From positions 4,558,001 through 4,622,000 of the forward strand of contig JAPYXD010000753.1 in the NCBI GenBank assembly GCA_030998225.1: a stretch of DNA of 64,000 nt. The letters run 5' to 3'. Position 1 is the stretch's first letter. Every line of letters starts with the position of its first letter. The position numbers were made by a program, and so were the translations under genes. This document shows, in pieces, positions 23,335-35,624 of this stretch. The notes under the pieces are model-generated. The model was not told the DNA's origin. It saw only the letters and a program-made list of their open reading frames with translations, and searched no databases. The DNA is from Diplolepis rosae. Lineage: Eukaryota > Arthropoda > Insecta > Hymenoptera > Diplolepididae.

Positions 23335-23390
23335 TGGAATAATAGTATATTGTGCAAATCCATTTTCTGACCCGCTAGTAGAAAAAAAAA
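23335..23390. repeat. CTAGTAG-type repeat fragment
   Basis: GTATATTGTGCAAATCCATT then CTGACCCGCTAGTAGAAAAA, upstream of the first visible ceramidase exon. Confidence 0.5.
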
Positions 23391-23454
23391 TGTTTAATTG
23401 TGACAATATAGTTAATTGATTATTGCTACAATCATTTGAATGGTAATAATCAAG

Positions 23455-24085
23455 TGGATACAGGGACGTTGGATGTCTTCAAGACGTTTTAAGGACGTCT
23501 TACGTCTCAAAAACATCTTTTAGACATAAGACGTCCTTGAAATTTAAAAAATCCGGATTTTGAGGTCTCTGAGATGTTTCTATGACGTCCCAACTTTAAA
23601 TGTCCCCGTGCGAACTAGGATGAGAACATGAGGACGTTGGACGTTCCAAGACGTCCCGTAGTCTTTAACTTTGGTCTTTTGTCTATCTCCAAAACGTATT
23701 GAAAGCGTATTTTAAATACGAGACAAGTCAAAATCTGATAGTGAAGATTCCGAGACGTCCTAAGACGTCTGTGAGAGATCTCAAAAGCTTCAAAACCAGC
23801 TTCTTTGTTATTCTTCGGACTTTTCAAAAGTACTTAAAAATCTTATGACTTAGGGACGTTTTCATGTCACAAAGTGTGACATTGACGCTTACTATCTGTT
23901 CATAAGACGTCTCAGAGACGTTCAATTATTTGTATTCAAACAATGATATTTTTAATGAACTAAATTATTTCGATTAATTATCAAGTATGCATGAGAACCA
24001 TCTCGACAATCCCCAAAAGACGTCCCAAGAACGTTCTATTGATATCCTTAAGACGTCTCTAGGTTCTTTTCTCACTGGGTAGTTG
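23455..24085. repeat. GACGTC-element cluster, subfamily A (about 3 copies)
   Basis: Copies start near 23455 and 23630 and end GTTCTTTTCTCACTGGGTAG near 24082. Confidence 0.65.
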
Positions 24086-24245
24086 CTTGAATCAACTTTC
24101 TTTTTGCTCAGTGATAAAGTGTTTTGCACAGGACATATTTGATATGAATCTCACATTGTGTTTTAGACATTTATTGACTCTTTAAATAATTAGTTTTTGA
24201 TTTAAAGATTTTAAAATAGTTCGAAAAATAAATTAGAGGAGCATA

Positions 24246-24458
24246 TTATGCAATGAGAGCGGCATCATTTGCATCGGTACAATCCTCGTTATTGTAACGA
24301 GAAACTAACGCAACTTTTATTTTCCACTCTCTCAAGTCTGGATTAGCATGATAATGGCAAAGAGATAGTTTTCTAACGGTACGGATACGATTCGTGCGTG
24401 TCGCTATTGCGATATTGCGTAGTCTCCTGAACATACAAACGCCTTTCTTCACGTGCAT
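24246..24458 (-). other. Unrecognised 70-codon frame behind a TATA-like box
   Basis: Met start, basic N-terminus (MHVKKGVCMFRRLRN), no recognised domain or signal peptide. The minus strand has TATATAAAC at about 24481-24473, some 20 bases before the ATG, which is too close for a normal 5' end. The surrounding 24090-24660 is single-copy and less AT-rich than its neighbours. I list it because of that composition, not because the protein is recognisable. Confidence 0.2.
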
Positions 24459-24779
24459 TTACAGCTAAGCGTTTATATATGAGATGTATGACGGAACACT
24501 TAATTTTGCACACTACTACAGTCAGGAAAAGTAGCGGGAGGCAACACATATTGCGTACACACACGATTTACGATGCAACCTCGAGATATTTTGTGACAGA
24601 TGGATGTACAACGCTGCTACTGAATATATACTAGTTGCTTCTATTATTCCTCTCCGTTAAATATTTCGAAAGCATGTACTTTACATTTCAAATAACTTTT
24701 GAGTTCAATGGTTGAGAAATATATACGTTTTCTTAAAAGTAATATTTTTTCGATTTTAGAAAACTTTTACATGGATTTC

Positions 24780-25990
24780 ACACTATTGGGGTAGAATTGT
24801 TTGAAATCTCAATCCAATTGAATACTTTTCTTAGGATTAAAAGGATAGAAGTAATTTCACGACTTCTATCCGTTAACGATTAAGCTTATTTCTAATGGAT
24901 TTTTTATTGTACGAAACCATTCTAGGAATGTAATCCACATTTTTTGAATTGAATTAATTCATTCAATATACCTGTAAATCATTTTCTATCTTTTATTCTA
25001 TGCTGTTCTATCCTTTTCGATGGAAAATTGACCTATTATTTTCTATCTACTTTTTTGTATTCAAGCCTCATCCATTTTCTATCTTTCGTTACTTTTGATT
25101 TATGTTGTTTCTTTCAATCGATATGTTTTTATCTGAATCAAGTATTCTATCCTAATCAATATTTTTTCATTTAGTGAAAATTATTCTATCTTTTTTAATC
25201 CATCTTTATTATTCCTTATTTATATCATTTAGACATCAATAATTGCTTATTTTTACGTCAATTTGAAATTCGTCACTTTTTTCCATTTAACTTTTACTAT
25301 CAAAGCCATTTCATATCCTATCCGATTTTGATAATTTTCTATTCTTTTCTATTTACATATTTCTATCCAAGTCTATTCTTAACCTGTTGACGTTGATAAT
25401 TTTCTATCGTTTTTTCAATCTAGAACTATTCTATGCATTTCCATCCATGCTCTTCTATCCAAGTCTATTCATATCTTTTTATATCTATCCAATCCTTTCT
25501 ATTATCTCAATTTTTTATTAAGTTGGAATAATTATATTCTATTTAATGTATCTATTCTTCTTCATACTGTAAACAAATTTCAATTGTATCGAAAATTTCT
25601 AATCTACTTTTCTATCCAAATCCAAGCATGTACTTTCCATGTCAATTCTTTATTTCATCGTTTCGTCAATCTGGAAGTATTCTATTCGTTTCAATACGTA
25701 CTTTTCCGTTCAAGCTTATATGAACCCGAAAACTCCATATCTACTTTTCATCGTTCCTTTATTGTGAAATTATTCGGTCATTTAAATCCACTATTCTATC
25801 CAAACCCATTTATAACTCCCTCATGTCCGTTTTTTTATTGTTTTTGAATTTTAAATTATTTTATAATCCACTTTTTCCATCCAGATCTGTCATTCATTTA
25901 AAATAATTCTATCCGATTGATCCAAAGACAACTGTGTCCCGGTTCCTTTTGGGTTTTCAATCGAAGCCCAACTTTTTTCTATCCACCTAA
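24780..25990. repeat. TTCTATCC word array
   Basis: About 1.2 kb of strongly pyrimidine-biased sequence in which TTCTATC, CTATCC and TTTTCTAT recur every 15-30 bases. No fixed unit length was found. The plus frame at 25584-25847 is a by-product. Confidence 0.6.
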
Positions 25991-26339
25991 ATGCTTTTTT
26001 TTTTATTTTCTACAATTAAAATATGCTGTTTTTTAATCAATAATGTCCTGTAAAAAATGTACAAATGGAGGGGGAAATTATTTAAAATAATTAGGATTAT
26101 GCTTACAGGATACGTAAATGCTTAGACAGTATTTGCGTCTTATGTGCGTTTTTCATTAAAACCTTGCTCTATTCAGATTTACACATTTGAATCCAGTCGA
26201 GAACCTTTTGATAGAACGTGACCTCTACTCTGATGACCCAATCATAAACGTATTCACGTATCCATTTGAATATTCAGAATTGCGTTTAGAACTAATTACG
26301 CGCACTACAAGGAAACATTGCAATAAGAAAACTCGAAAA

Positions 26340-26930
26340 CAGATTTGATCGAATCAACAAAATTTTTGTTAGTGCAAATATAGTATTTTGTTGTTATACG
26401 GACAATAAAACGTTTTGTTGTTCTAACAAAATAATTGGTGGATTCAAAAAAATTATTTCATTTACACAACAAAATTATTTGCCAAGGAAAATTTGGTTAG
26501 ATGAAGCAATAAAAAGACTCGAAAAAATATTTGATTGAATCCATAAAATTCTTATTGTATCAACGATAGTATTTTGTTGTTACAAGATCAACAAAATATC
26601 TGGTTGGTTCAACAAAATTATTCTTTTTATACAACTAAATTATTTGAGAATGAAAATTTGGTTGGTTGAAGCAATAAAAACACTCGGAAAAATATTTGAT
26701 TGAATCAACAAAATTTGGTTGATTCAAAAAAATTCTCTGCAAAGGAAGATTTAGTTGGTTGGTCCAATAAGTACACTCGAAAAATATTTGGTTTTATCGA
26801 GAAAAATTCTTTTGGTTTGACAATAGTATTTTTTCGTTGTACAAAAAAATTGTTGGATGGTCCAGTAAAATATTTGGTTAATTCAACCAAATTTTTGTTG
26901 GATCAACCATAGTATTTTCTTTTGATCAGT
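26340..26930. repeat. CAACAAAAT/TTTTGTTG word array
   Basis: Repeats ATTCAACAAAATT, TTTTGTTG, GAAAAATATTTGGTTG and AGTATTTTGTTG in both orientations, with a partial higher unit of roughly 170 bases (26390, 26570, 26830). Quasi-palindromic. A matching short piece lies at 640-900 in SPH intron 3. Confidence 0.65.
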
Positions 26931-27340
26931 GTTTATGCAGATTGTTCATGCAACCAAATATTTTACTTACATTCAATGAATTTCAAGTATTTATTAGATT
27001 CAATTAAACAATTCGTGAACAACATGTTTTCTTCATATTTCTATTACTTTACAAAGTACAAAAGTTGACAAACGTGTCTTTCCTACTCGACAGTTATTTC
27101 AAAACATAAGAAAATATTTGATTTGCGCTTTCATGACTAACAAACCAGAAATTATTAAAATTAATTAAAAATTACTAACACGTACTGATTTGCAAAACGT
27201 CATGATAATTTTCAAGTTTTTTGAGTTTTGATTAAACATTTACAGAAATAAAGAACATTAATGATTCATGAAGTGAGAATAAAATGACATTTTATATCCT
27301 GGATAATATCATTAGTGCTACTTAATGTGTCATTTAGACA
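26931..27340. other. AT-rich stretch, nothing recognised
   Basis: No repeat or exon supported. Confidence 0.4.
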
Positions 27341-27511
27341 GATTTTATTTCCCTAGAAATTTCGCAACATAGAACGAGAATCTCGGTGAGTGCATAAATT
27401 TACAAGACGACTAATACTGGGAGCGGACATCTTTATAGGTTCACACGAGGTGCAGTTATAATAATATGACAATACGAAGCCTTCCTTCGATTGACATTGA
27501 ATTTCATGCCA

Positions 27512-27635
27512 TTAGTAATTGGTTGACACACAGATCAAAGTAATTGATTTGCCTTTGGAAGCGATCATATCATACGAGAAACCGTCTCGATCGACCTTTA
27601 ACGTTTCTTCGACTGCGACAACAGCCTCAAAACTT
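27512..27635 (-). CDS. Candidate 3'-terminal exon of an unrecognised gene
   Basis: The minus strand has an acceptor (CTTCTCACAG) followed by a frame of 40 residues ending in TAA at 27514-27512. The peptide is compositionally protein-like, beginning SFEAVVAVEETLKVDRDG and ending TLICVSTNY. Of the three frames after this acceptor I followed only this one through to a natural stop. A minus-strand AATAAA lies about 165 bases downstream, near 27345. The exon starts in phase 2, so it cannot be an intact gene alone; 5' exons would lie at higher coordinates. I do not recognise the family and it does not resemble the ceramidase C-terminus. Confidence 0.35.
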
Positions 27636-27739
27636 CTGTGAGAAGTTCTTTTCAGAAGGTGCAGCTGTATCTTTACATCTCCCCTGTGAAAATTACTTCG
27701 AAGTCAAAAAATTCTAACTTTCCAGGAAAACTGTTTATA

Positions 27740-28118
27740 GGAAAAGTCCGAAGACGTCTTTATGACGTCCATGTCTATCCGACTGATATCTTTGAGACGT
27801 CTGATATCTTAAGGACGTTATACGGACATGGAGTGTCCACAAGACGTCAAATAAACAGATATGGAAGTCCTAAAGACGTCTTTTCGACTTCCCCAAGACG
27901 ACTTTGTCCACGTGCTTACTGGGTTGGTATTTTCTAGCGGACACAAGGACATCATGATTTAAAGACGTCTGGGAGAATACAAGACGTTTCTAGAATTGCA
28001 GAGAGACTGAAAATTAAGTATGTGAGACATACTTAAGACGTCTTGGGGTCTTTAATGTCAAGCTTTTTTTGTCTTCTAGGCGTCTTTTGTTTAAAAGACA
28101 TTTTTAAAAGATGAGTGT
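27740..28118. repeat. GACGTC-elements (B then A)
   Basis: A B-type copy ends GACGACTTTGTCCACGTGC at about 27918 with CTTACTGGG. An A-type copy begins ACACAAGGACATC near 27940 and is cut off by the 518-bp element at 28119. Confidence 0.65.
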
Positions 28119-28636
28119 CCCAAGTGCGAATTGCCGAAGGTGATAATACGACACAATATTGGCCCAATCTCGGCAGCCAAGAGTCGGCCATTGTTATTGG
28201 GCCAGTGTCATTGTTTGCATCGGTAAAGTACTGGGCCGACGACGGCGGCCTTTTTCGACTGTTTAAATTTACCGACCTTCAGCCGAAACTTGGCCCAGTA
28301 TCGGCCCTATACCGAGCCGATTGTCATTTTTACTATGGCATCCAGTTCTGAAAGTAGAAGAGCCAGAGTCGGGCTCATGGACGGCACATTACTGGGCCAT
28401 GTGTCACTTTTACCACGGCAAACCATCCTGGAAGTGAAAAAACCAGAGTTCGGCACAGCATTGGCCCGTTGCTGTGCCGAAAACAAGTGCTGGCGGCCAG
28501 AGTTTGGGTCAGCATTGGCCGTCAAGTGCATACGGGAGTTATCATTCCAGCAACAGCACGATATTGGCAGCCGATCTTCGGCAAATTTTTGGCGATGCTG
28601 GGCCAGTGTTGGGCCGTATCTAATTTCGCACTTGGG
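28119..28636 (-). mobile_element. 518-bp TIR element, copy 2 (inverted)
   Basis: Exactly the same length as the copy at 7056-7573, and by eye only a few percent different, in opposite orientation. It begins CCCAAGTGCGAA and ends TTCGCACTTGGG, flanked by GT on both sides (28117-28118, 28637-28638), again fitting a 2-bp target duplication. It inserted into an A-type GACGTC-element, so it is younger than that copy. Confidence 0.85.
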
Positions 28637-28729
28637 GTATTGCAGTGTATTAAATTGAATTATTTCTTCCGAAATTCAATACTTATACAATAATTAATTC
28701 TCTAGAAAGCATCGGATCTAATACATAAA

Positions 28730-29770
28730 GTATTGTGAGCAAGTATTTGTGAAAAGTACTACAGTGAAGGTAGAATTTCAATAATTACAAAACTTTTATT
28801 AGTACCAACTAATAGTTTATCTTGATGACGAATATTTTTGTCAAAATTATCAAATTCTATTTTAAATTACAGAAATGTATATTTTGTTCTAATATTACTT
28901 CCAATACTAGTGCCTTTTCCTAACGAAAATTAGTATTCAAATTATCAAATTGTATTAAAATACTGAATCATATTACCACCATTTAAAAGAAATAAATCTA
29001 AGAAATAGTTTTCAGAAATATATGAAATTAAACAAACCAATTTATTACAATAATTATTTCAAACATTTCCCACAAATACTTACAATACTCTTTATTAATA
29101 CTTTTACCAATACAATATTTGTATTCAAATTATTAAATCATATGAAAATACTGAAGTACATTATTGACTGCTTATTTTTTAAAGAAATACTTCCAACAAA
29201 TACTCTTTGTAAATACTTTTTACCAGTTTTTAGTTACCTTTCGCTACTATTTATAATCATTGCTTTATGAATATATGGCATTGGATCTTCCAATACTTAT
29301 TTCAATAATTATTTTTAATATTTTCTACCAATACTTTTGAAATAAAAACATAGTATTCAAACTATTATTTCCTTTTGAATATTTTTTCAAATATTTTCCA
29401 CCAATATTTTTTTGGAAATGCGTTTACCAGTATGATCCTTAATTTTTTTGGTACCACTTCTTATCAATACTTTCTAAATATGTATTGGGTCCGCCAGTCT
29501 AATTCCGATAAATACTACCATTATTCTTCACCAATACCTTTTCCCAGCGAAAATTTTCATTTGAGTGATCAAATTATATAAAAAACACTAAAGGACTTTA
29601 TTCACCTGCAATACTTTTTCAAAATATTTCCCATGAATAATTTTTTGCAAATACTTTTTACTATTGTTCACGTGAATACCTTTTATTGCCAGTTTTCATA
29701 AATACTTTCTGAAGTAGTATTGAACCAGTCATTAATATTTTTCAATACTTGTTGCCAATACTTTTTTTCC
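28730..29770. repeat. AATACTTTT/ACCAATACT word array
   Basis: About 1 kb with AATACTTTT, CAATACTT, TATTCAAATTAT and CACCAATA recurring every 20-40 bases. No exact period. The plus frames at 29022-29270 and 29375-29581 are by-products of this AT-rich array. Confidence 0.55.
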
Positions 29771-29779
29771 ATATGGGTC

Positions 29780-30640
29780 AGATATACATATGTATAGAAT
29801 AAATTTTCCTTTTAGAGCAAATGTATTGTGATTTAAAATCATTATAATTTTCTTAGGCAATGTTGTTTTTCCAAATGACTAACGGCAAGGTAGAGGCGAT
29901 ATCGAAGGTTGGAACCTAATGATGTAACCACGTACCAGTGACCCGAAAGAGATGTAGTTCTCGTCGAGGCAAAACAACGAGTCTCGGAAAATTCAAGGCA
30001 AGAGGCTTTGTGAAATACTCAATTAACCTTCTATTGAGTTAATTACGCGTTTGGCTTTGTTTCTCTTGATCTCCATACTTCCATGAATATTAAAAAACCA
30101 TAGCACAGTACTTCCATTAATTTTCACCTCGTTTGATGCCTTAATATAAAGGCTTTATCAAATCACGATCTGATTTCTAGAAGAAAATTTTTCTTTTTAG
30201 ATGCTTCACAAAGCGAACTTTAAAAATACTCACAAAAACAGTAAAGTCTACGTGACTATATGTATTGCAACGGTATTTTTTTCATCCGTTACTTTATCCG
30301 ATCCCTCTAGAAAAATTTCCAACTGGAAATACTTGTAAAATTAAAATAGTGGGTTTTTTTATCGGGATGACTAATTTAATAAGTAATTGTTGCAGGTTTT
30401 TCTGGTGGTGAATTTCTGTCAATTTTCCCTACACAGGATCAATATACATTTGTGTATGAATTTGCAGTAACCGCAGGTGACCTTTTCAGATACGACTCAG
30501 TGGTACAATTAACGAACCCACATTTCACTAATTACTATCCCAAATATCTAGTTATCCTGTTACGGCTTTTAAGAAGTTTAATTTCAATTAAACTTGAACA
30601 GGTATTTGATAATAATGATAATGTAATAAAATCATAAAAT
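29780..30640 (+). other. Unique stretch with two unplaced open frames
   Basis: Single-copy looking. A frame at 30200-30337 begins ATG right after TTTTCTTTTTAG, encodes 45 residues and contains a hydrophobic run (VYVTICIATVFFSSVTL). A second frame, open from about 30395 to 30637, follows AG sites at 30392 and 30436 and includes FVYEFAVTAGDLFRYDSVV. They may be exons of a small membrane or secreted protein, but I could not join them in a consistent frame and recognise neither. Confidence 0.25.
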
Positions 30641-31030
30641 ATTGTTACGTAACTTTTAAGGAACATATGTACAGCGTTCTGTAACAGTTTCAGAACAACG
30701 TTATATGGCTTCTGCAAGAACTCTAGAACTGTTACAAACTTTATGTAATAAAATCATAACATTTTTGTTAGAGTGTTTGGTAATAAATAAGTGTTCTGTC
30801 ACTGTTATGAAACGAATGAAGTGCAGTGTTGAATAAAAGATAGAGAGTAGAGTTACATACTAAATATGTAACACTGTTATGTAACAGATATATAACAGTG
30901 CTACGTAATATTTATAGAGCATTTACTTTAAACACTCACGTAACAATAGTTACATCACAGTTACAATACAGAAGGCTATTTAACTCTTATGTAACTTATT
31001 TATAACACTGTTACAGAACACTCTTCTTCG
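30640..31030. repeat. GTTACGTAAC word array
   Basis: TGTTACGTAAC, CTGTTATGTAAC, ACAGTGTTA and their reverse complements recur through about 390 bases. Strongly dyad-symmetric. Confidence 0.65.
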
Positions 31031-31365
31031 AAATCTTATTAATGTTTTACTTCATTTTTTGAACTGATCTAATCAGTGATATTTGCCTTTTGAATTTATA
31101 AAATTTAATTAACAGAATTAATGGAATTTCACGAATGAGGATTAAAAGGTTAATAATTACGTTTTTTCTTAGGTGTTTCGAAAGAGTGTTATTAACGTTG
31201 AAATTTGAATGATAATAAAATTAGTCAGCTAAGATTGTTTGAGTTGTGTTAGAACAAAGAAACCGGAAAGCGCGAATGCAGTCAGGACGTAGATTTTCAT
31301 TCATAATTGTCGAATCATCGTCCTTGTGCCAGAGAAATGTAAGTGGAAGTATTGTTATTAGGTAC

Positions 31366-31713
31366 TCAATGGGCACAAAAACACAGGAACTTTTTGGGGC
31401 ATTACTAAGACGTTCCGAAGAGTGTCCACAAGACATCAGTAAGACAGATATGAATGTGCTAGAGACGTTCTTGGACGTCCTAAAAAAGACCATTCCCCCG
31501 TGCCTACTTGGTACCCAGTGGGCACAAGGACACTGGACGTCTTCGAGACGTCTTAAAGATGTTCCACGGATTTTATATCAGGATTTTTGCTATCGTGAGG
31601 ACGTCTTATGTCCTGAAGACACTTCATAAACAAAAGAAGTCTAGAAGACAACAATTGACTAGGCAATAAAGTCTTTGAGATGTCTTAAGGACGTCATGGA
31701 AACATCCCATCGA
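31366..31713. repeat. GACGTC-elements leading into the 384-bp array
   Basis: A B-type fragment (from AATGGGCACAAAA) is followed by an A-type copy starting at 31508 with CCCAGTGGGCACAAGGACAC. The A copy grades into the first array unit. 31031-31365 before it is unique; a frame ending at a GTAAGT (31336) was seen but not supported as an exon. Confidence 0.65.
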
Positions 31714-34700
31714 CTACAAAAACAAACTTTTTGCAGTCATATGGACATCTCGTGTCTTTGAGATGTCCAAAAGACAAGAAAAAGGTTAAGTTCATAAAAC
31801 GTCTTTAAGACGTCCCAAAGAGTGTCCACAAAACATTATTTAGACAGATATGAACGCCCTTGAGATGTTTTTTGGACGTTTCCAAAGAGACTATGCCCCT
31901 GTGTCCACTTAAAACACAGTGAGAACATTGGACGTTTTCGCGGCGTCTCAAGGACGTTATGTGGACTGCAATATCAGATGTCTTCTATCCTAAAGATGTC
32001 TTATGTCCTGAAAACAGTTTCAGACAAAAAAGCCTGAATTATCTACATATTAAAGTCCTCGAGACGTCTTTGGGACGTCATAGAAACGTTCCATAACCTA
32101 CAAAAACAAACTTTTTGCAGTCATGTGGACATCTCGTGTCTTTGAGATGTCCAAAAGACAAGAAAAAGGTTAAGTTCATAAAACGTCTTTAAGACGTCCC
32201 AAAGAGTGTCCACAAAACATTATTTAGACAGATATGAACGCCCTTGAGATGTTTTTTGGACGTTTCCAAAGAGACTATGCCCCTGTGTCCACTTAAAACA
32301 CAGTGAGAACATTGGACGTTTTCGCGGCGTCTCAAGGACGTTATGTGGACTGCAATATCAGATGTCTTCTATCCTAAAGATGTCTTATGTCCTGAAAACA
32401 GTTTCAGACAAAAAAGCCTGAATTATCTACATATTAAAGTCCTCGAGACGTCTTTGGGACGTCATAGAAACGTTCCATAACCTACAAAAACAAACTTTTT
32501 GCAGTCATGTGGACATCTCGTGTTTTTGGGATGTCCAAAAGACAAGAAAAATGTTAAGTTCATAAAACGTCTTTAAGACGTCCCAAAGAGTGTCCACAAG
32601 ACATTATTTAGACAGATATGAACGCCCTAGAGATGTTTTTTGGACGTTTCCAAAGAGACTATGCCCCTGTATCCACTTAAAACACAGTGAGAACATTGGA
32701 CGTTTTCGCGGCGTCTCAAGGACGTTATGTGGACTGCAATATCAGATGTCTTCTATCCTAAAGATGTCTTATGTCCTGAAAACAGTTTCAGACAAAAAAG
32801 CCTGAATTATCTACATATTAAAGTCCTCGAGACGTCTTTGGGACGTCATAGAAACGTTCCATAACCTACAAAAACAAACTTTTTGCAGTCATGTGGACAT
32901 CTCGTGTTTTTGGGATGTCCAAAAGACAAGAAAAATGTTAAGTTCATAAAACGTCTTTAAGACGTCCCAAAGAGTGTCCACAAGACATTATTTAGACAGA
33001 TATGAATGCCCTAGAGATGTTTTTTGGACGTTTCCAAAGAGACTATGCCCCTGTATCCACTTAAAACACAGTGAGAACATTGGACGTTTTCGCGGCGTCT
33101 CAAGGACGTTATGTGGACTGCAATATCAGATGTCTTCTATCCTAAAGATGTCTTATGTCCTGAAAACAGTTTCAGACAAAAAAGCCTGAATTATCTACAT
33201 ATTAAAGTCCTCGAGACGTCTTTGGGACGTCATAGACACGTTCCATAACCTACAAAAACAAACTTTTTGCAGTCATATGGACATCTCGTGTCTTTGAGAT
33301 GTCCAAAAGACAAGAAAAAGGTTAAGTTCATAAAACGTCTTTAAGACGTCCCAAAGAGTGTCCACAAAACATTATTTAGACAGATATGAACGCCCTTGAG
33401 ATGTTTTTTGGACGTTTCCAAAGAGACTATGCCCCTGTGTCCACTTAAAACACAGTGAGAACATTGGACGTTTTCGCGGCGTCTCAAGGACGTTATGTGG
33501 ACTGCAATATCAGATGTCTTCTATCCTAAAGATGTCTTATGTCCTGAAAACAGTTTCAGACAAAAAAGCCTGAATTATCTACATATTAAAGTCCTCGAGA
33601 CGTCTTTGGGACGTCATAGAAACGTTCCATAACCTACAAAAACAAACTTTTTGCAGTCATGTGGACATCTCGTGTTTTTGGGATGTCCAAAAGACAAGAA
33701 AAATGTTAAGTTCATAAAACGTCTTTAAGACGTCCCAAAGAGTGTCCACAAGACATTATTTAGACAGATATGAACGCCCTAGAGATGTTTTTTGGACGTT
33801 TCCAAAGAGACTATGCCCCTGTATCCACTTAAAACACAGTGAGAACATTGGACGTTTTCGCGGCGTCTCAAGAACGTTATGTGGACTGCAATATCAGATG
33901 TCTTCTATCCTAAAGATGTCTTATGTCCTGAAAACAGTTTCAGACAAAAAAGCCTGAATTATCTACATATTAAAGTCCTCGAGACGTCTTTGGGACGTCA
34001 TAGAAACGTTCCATAACCTACAAAAACAAACTTTTTGCAGTCATGTGGACATCTCGTGTTTTTGGGATGTCCAAAAGACAAGAAAAATGTTAAGTTCATA
34101 AAACGTCTTTAAGACGTCCCAAAGAGTGTCCACAAGACATTATTTAGACAGATATGAACGCCCTAGAGATGTTTTTTGGACGTTTCCAAAGAGACTATGC
34201 CCCTGTATCCACTTAAAACACAGTGAGAACATTGGACGTTTTCGCGGCGTCTCAAGGACGTTATGTGGACTGCAATATCAGATGTCTTCTATCCTAAAGA
34301 TGTCTTATGTCCTGAAAACAGTTTCAGACAAAAAAGCCTGAATTATCTACATATTAAAGTCCTCGAGACGTCTTTGGGACGTCATAGAAACGTTCCATAA
34401 CCTACAAAAACAAACTTTTTGCAGTCATGTGGACATCTCGTGTTTTTGGGATGTTCAAAAGACAAGAAAAATGTTAAGTTCATAAAACGTCTTTAAGACG
34501 TCCCAAAGAGTGTCCACAAAACATTATTTAGACAGATAGGAACGCCCTAAAGATGTCTTTTGGACGTTTTCAAAGAGACTATGCTCCTGTGTTCACTTAA
34601 AACACAGTGAGAACATTGGACGTCTTCGGCGCGTCTCAAGGACGTTATGTGGACTGCAATATCAGGGTGTCAGCTATCCTGAAGACGTCTTATGTCCTAA

Positions 34701-34890
34701 AGATATTTTTAGACAAAAAAAGCCTCAATTATCTAGACATTAAAGTCCTCGAGATGCCTATGGGACGTCATAGAAACGTTCCATAACCTACAAAAAGAGA
34801 CTTTTTGCTGTCCTGAAGACGTCCCGTTTATTTAAGAAGTCAAAAAAAGTTTAGTTCGCAAGACGCTTTTAAGGCGTCTCAGAGAAATTC
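31714..34890. repeat. 384-bp tandem array, 8 units plus partial
   Basis: The word CTACAAAAA begins units at 31714, 32098, 32482, 32866, 33250, 33634, 34018 and 34402, all exactly 384 apart; the next is at 34798 after a diverged 396-bp unit. Each unit holds one A-type and one B-type GACGTC half-element. Units differ at only a few sites. Those starting 31714 and 33250 share TCATATGG and TCTTTGAGATG, while those at 32482, 32866, 33634, 34018 and 34402 share TCATGTGG and TTTTTGGGATG. This suggests a recent amplification with a possible higher-order pattern. Repeated 71-codon frames are by-products. Confidence 0.95.
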
Positions 34891-35620
34891 ACTGTTTTCT
34901 TTTTCTTCTCGAACAGAATCTCGTTAGATATTTTCCAGAAAAATATAAATTCTAAAAAATTTTTTTCAACTATTATACTTTTTACGAATTATGAAGATGC
35001 GTTGGATAAAGCAATTTTGAAAATTGATGTTGTTCAATTATGTATTTCAGACTATGCCAATTACTTTTTCCATTTGCCAAATCACGACTCGACGACGTCA
35101 ACAAACGTTGTTTTCTCATTACGTGCTTACAGGAATCATTACATTGTGCCATAGTAACTAAATTAAGCCGACATTAAGGGACAACCAATACCTTTGACGA
35201 GATATATCACGACCAGCCAATCGCGAGCCTATTTTCATGCGCGGAAACCGAAGCAGTGCCCATCGGATTGCGCATTAGATATTCCGTAATGAGAGACATT
35301 TTTGCGATCGCAAAGACCGCGAGGCGCCTATAGCCTTAGGTAGGCGTGGGAATTGTGCCTCAGCATCGTTGAGAGACTGTTCCATTTTTCTAATTTCCCT
35401 CTCAAGCTAATCAGCACGTCGCTTACAATTCGCAGCTGCCGTAATTTAAATGAAGACTGTGCTACGCGAATGTGGACATCCACTTTGGTGTGGTAAACCT
35501 ATTATTCATCGATTATCTTTTTTATGCAACTTTTAAAAGCTTTTTGAGTTTAATTAATGAGAGCTCGGTCATTATTTTTCTAAAGTGACAAAATCATTAG
35601 TTACTCTTATCTGAAAGTTA
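34891..35620. other. Unique, GC-richer stretch
   Basis: 35160-35460 is CpG-containing and single-copy looking. A 36-codon minus frame and an ATG plus GTAAGC donor on the minus strand (about 35155-35130) could be a gene start, but no downstream exon supports it. Confidence 0.25.
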
Positions 35621-35624
35621 CCCA

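Noticed and set aside
30200..30637. Small plus-strand gene with a hydrophobic N-terminus spliced to a second frame
   Set aside because: No combination of donor and acceptor kept both frames open; kept only as a low-confidence stretch.
31275..31335. ATG-started frame ending at a GTAAGT donor
   Set aside because: No promoter or acceptor partner and the peptide is unrecognised; evidence is one splice-like site.
31714..34890. Regular repeats resembling a CRISPR-like or coding repeat array (identical 71-codon frames every 384 bp)
   Set aside because: There is no short direct repeat with unique spacers. The frames follow the tandem unit and contain GACGTC-derived peptide words, so they are by-products of the repeat.
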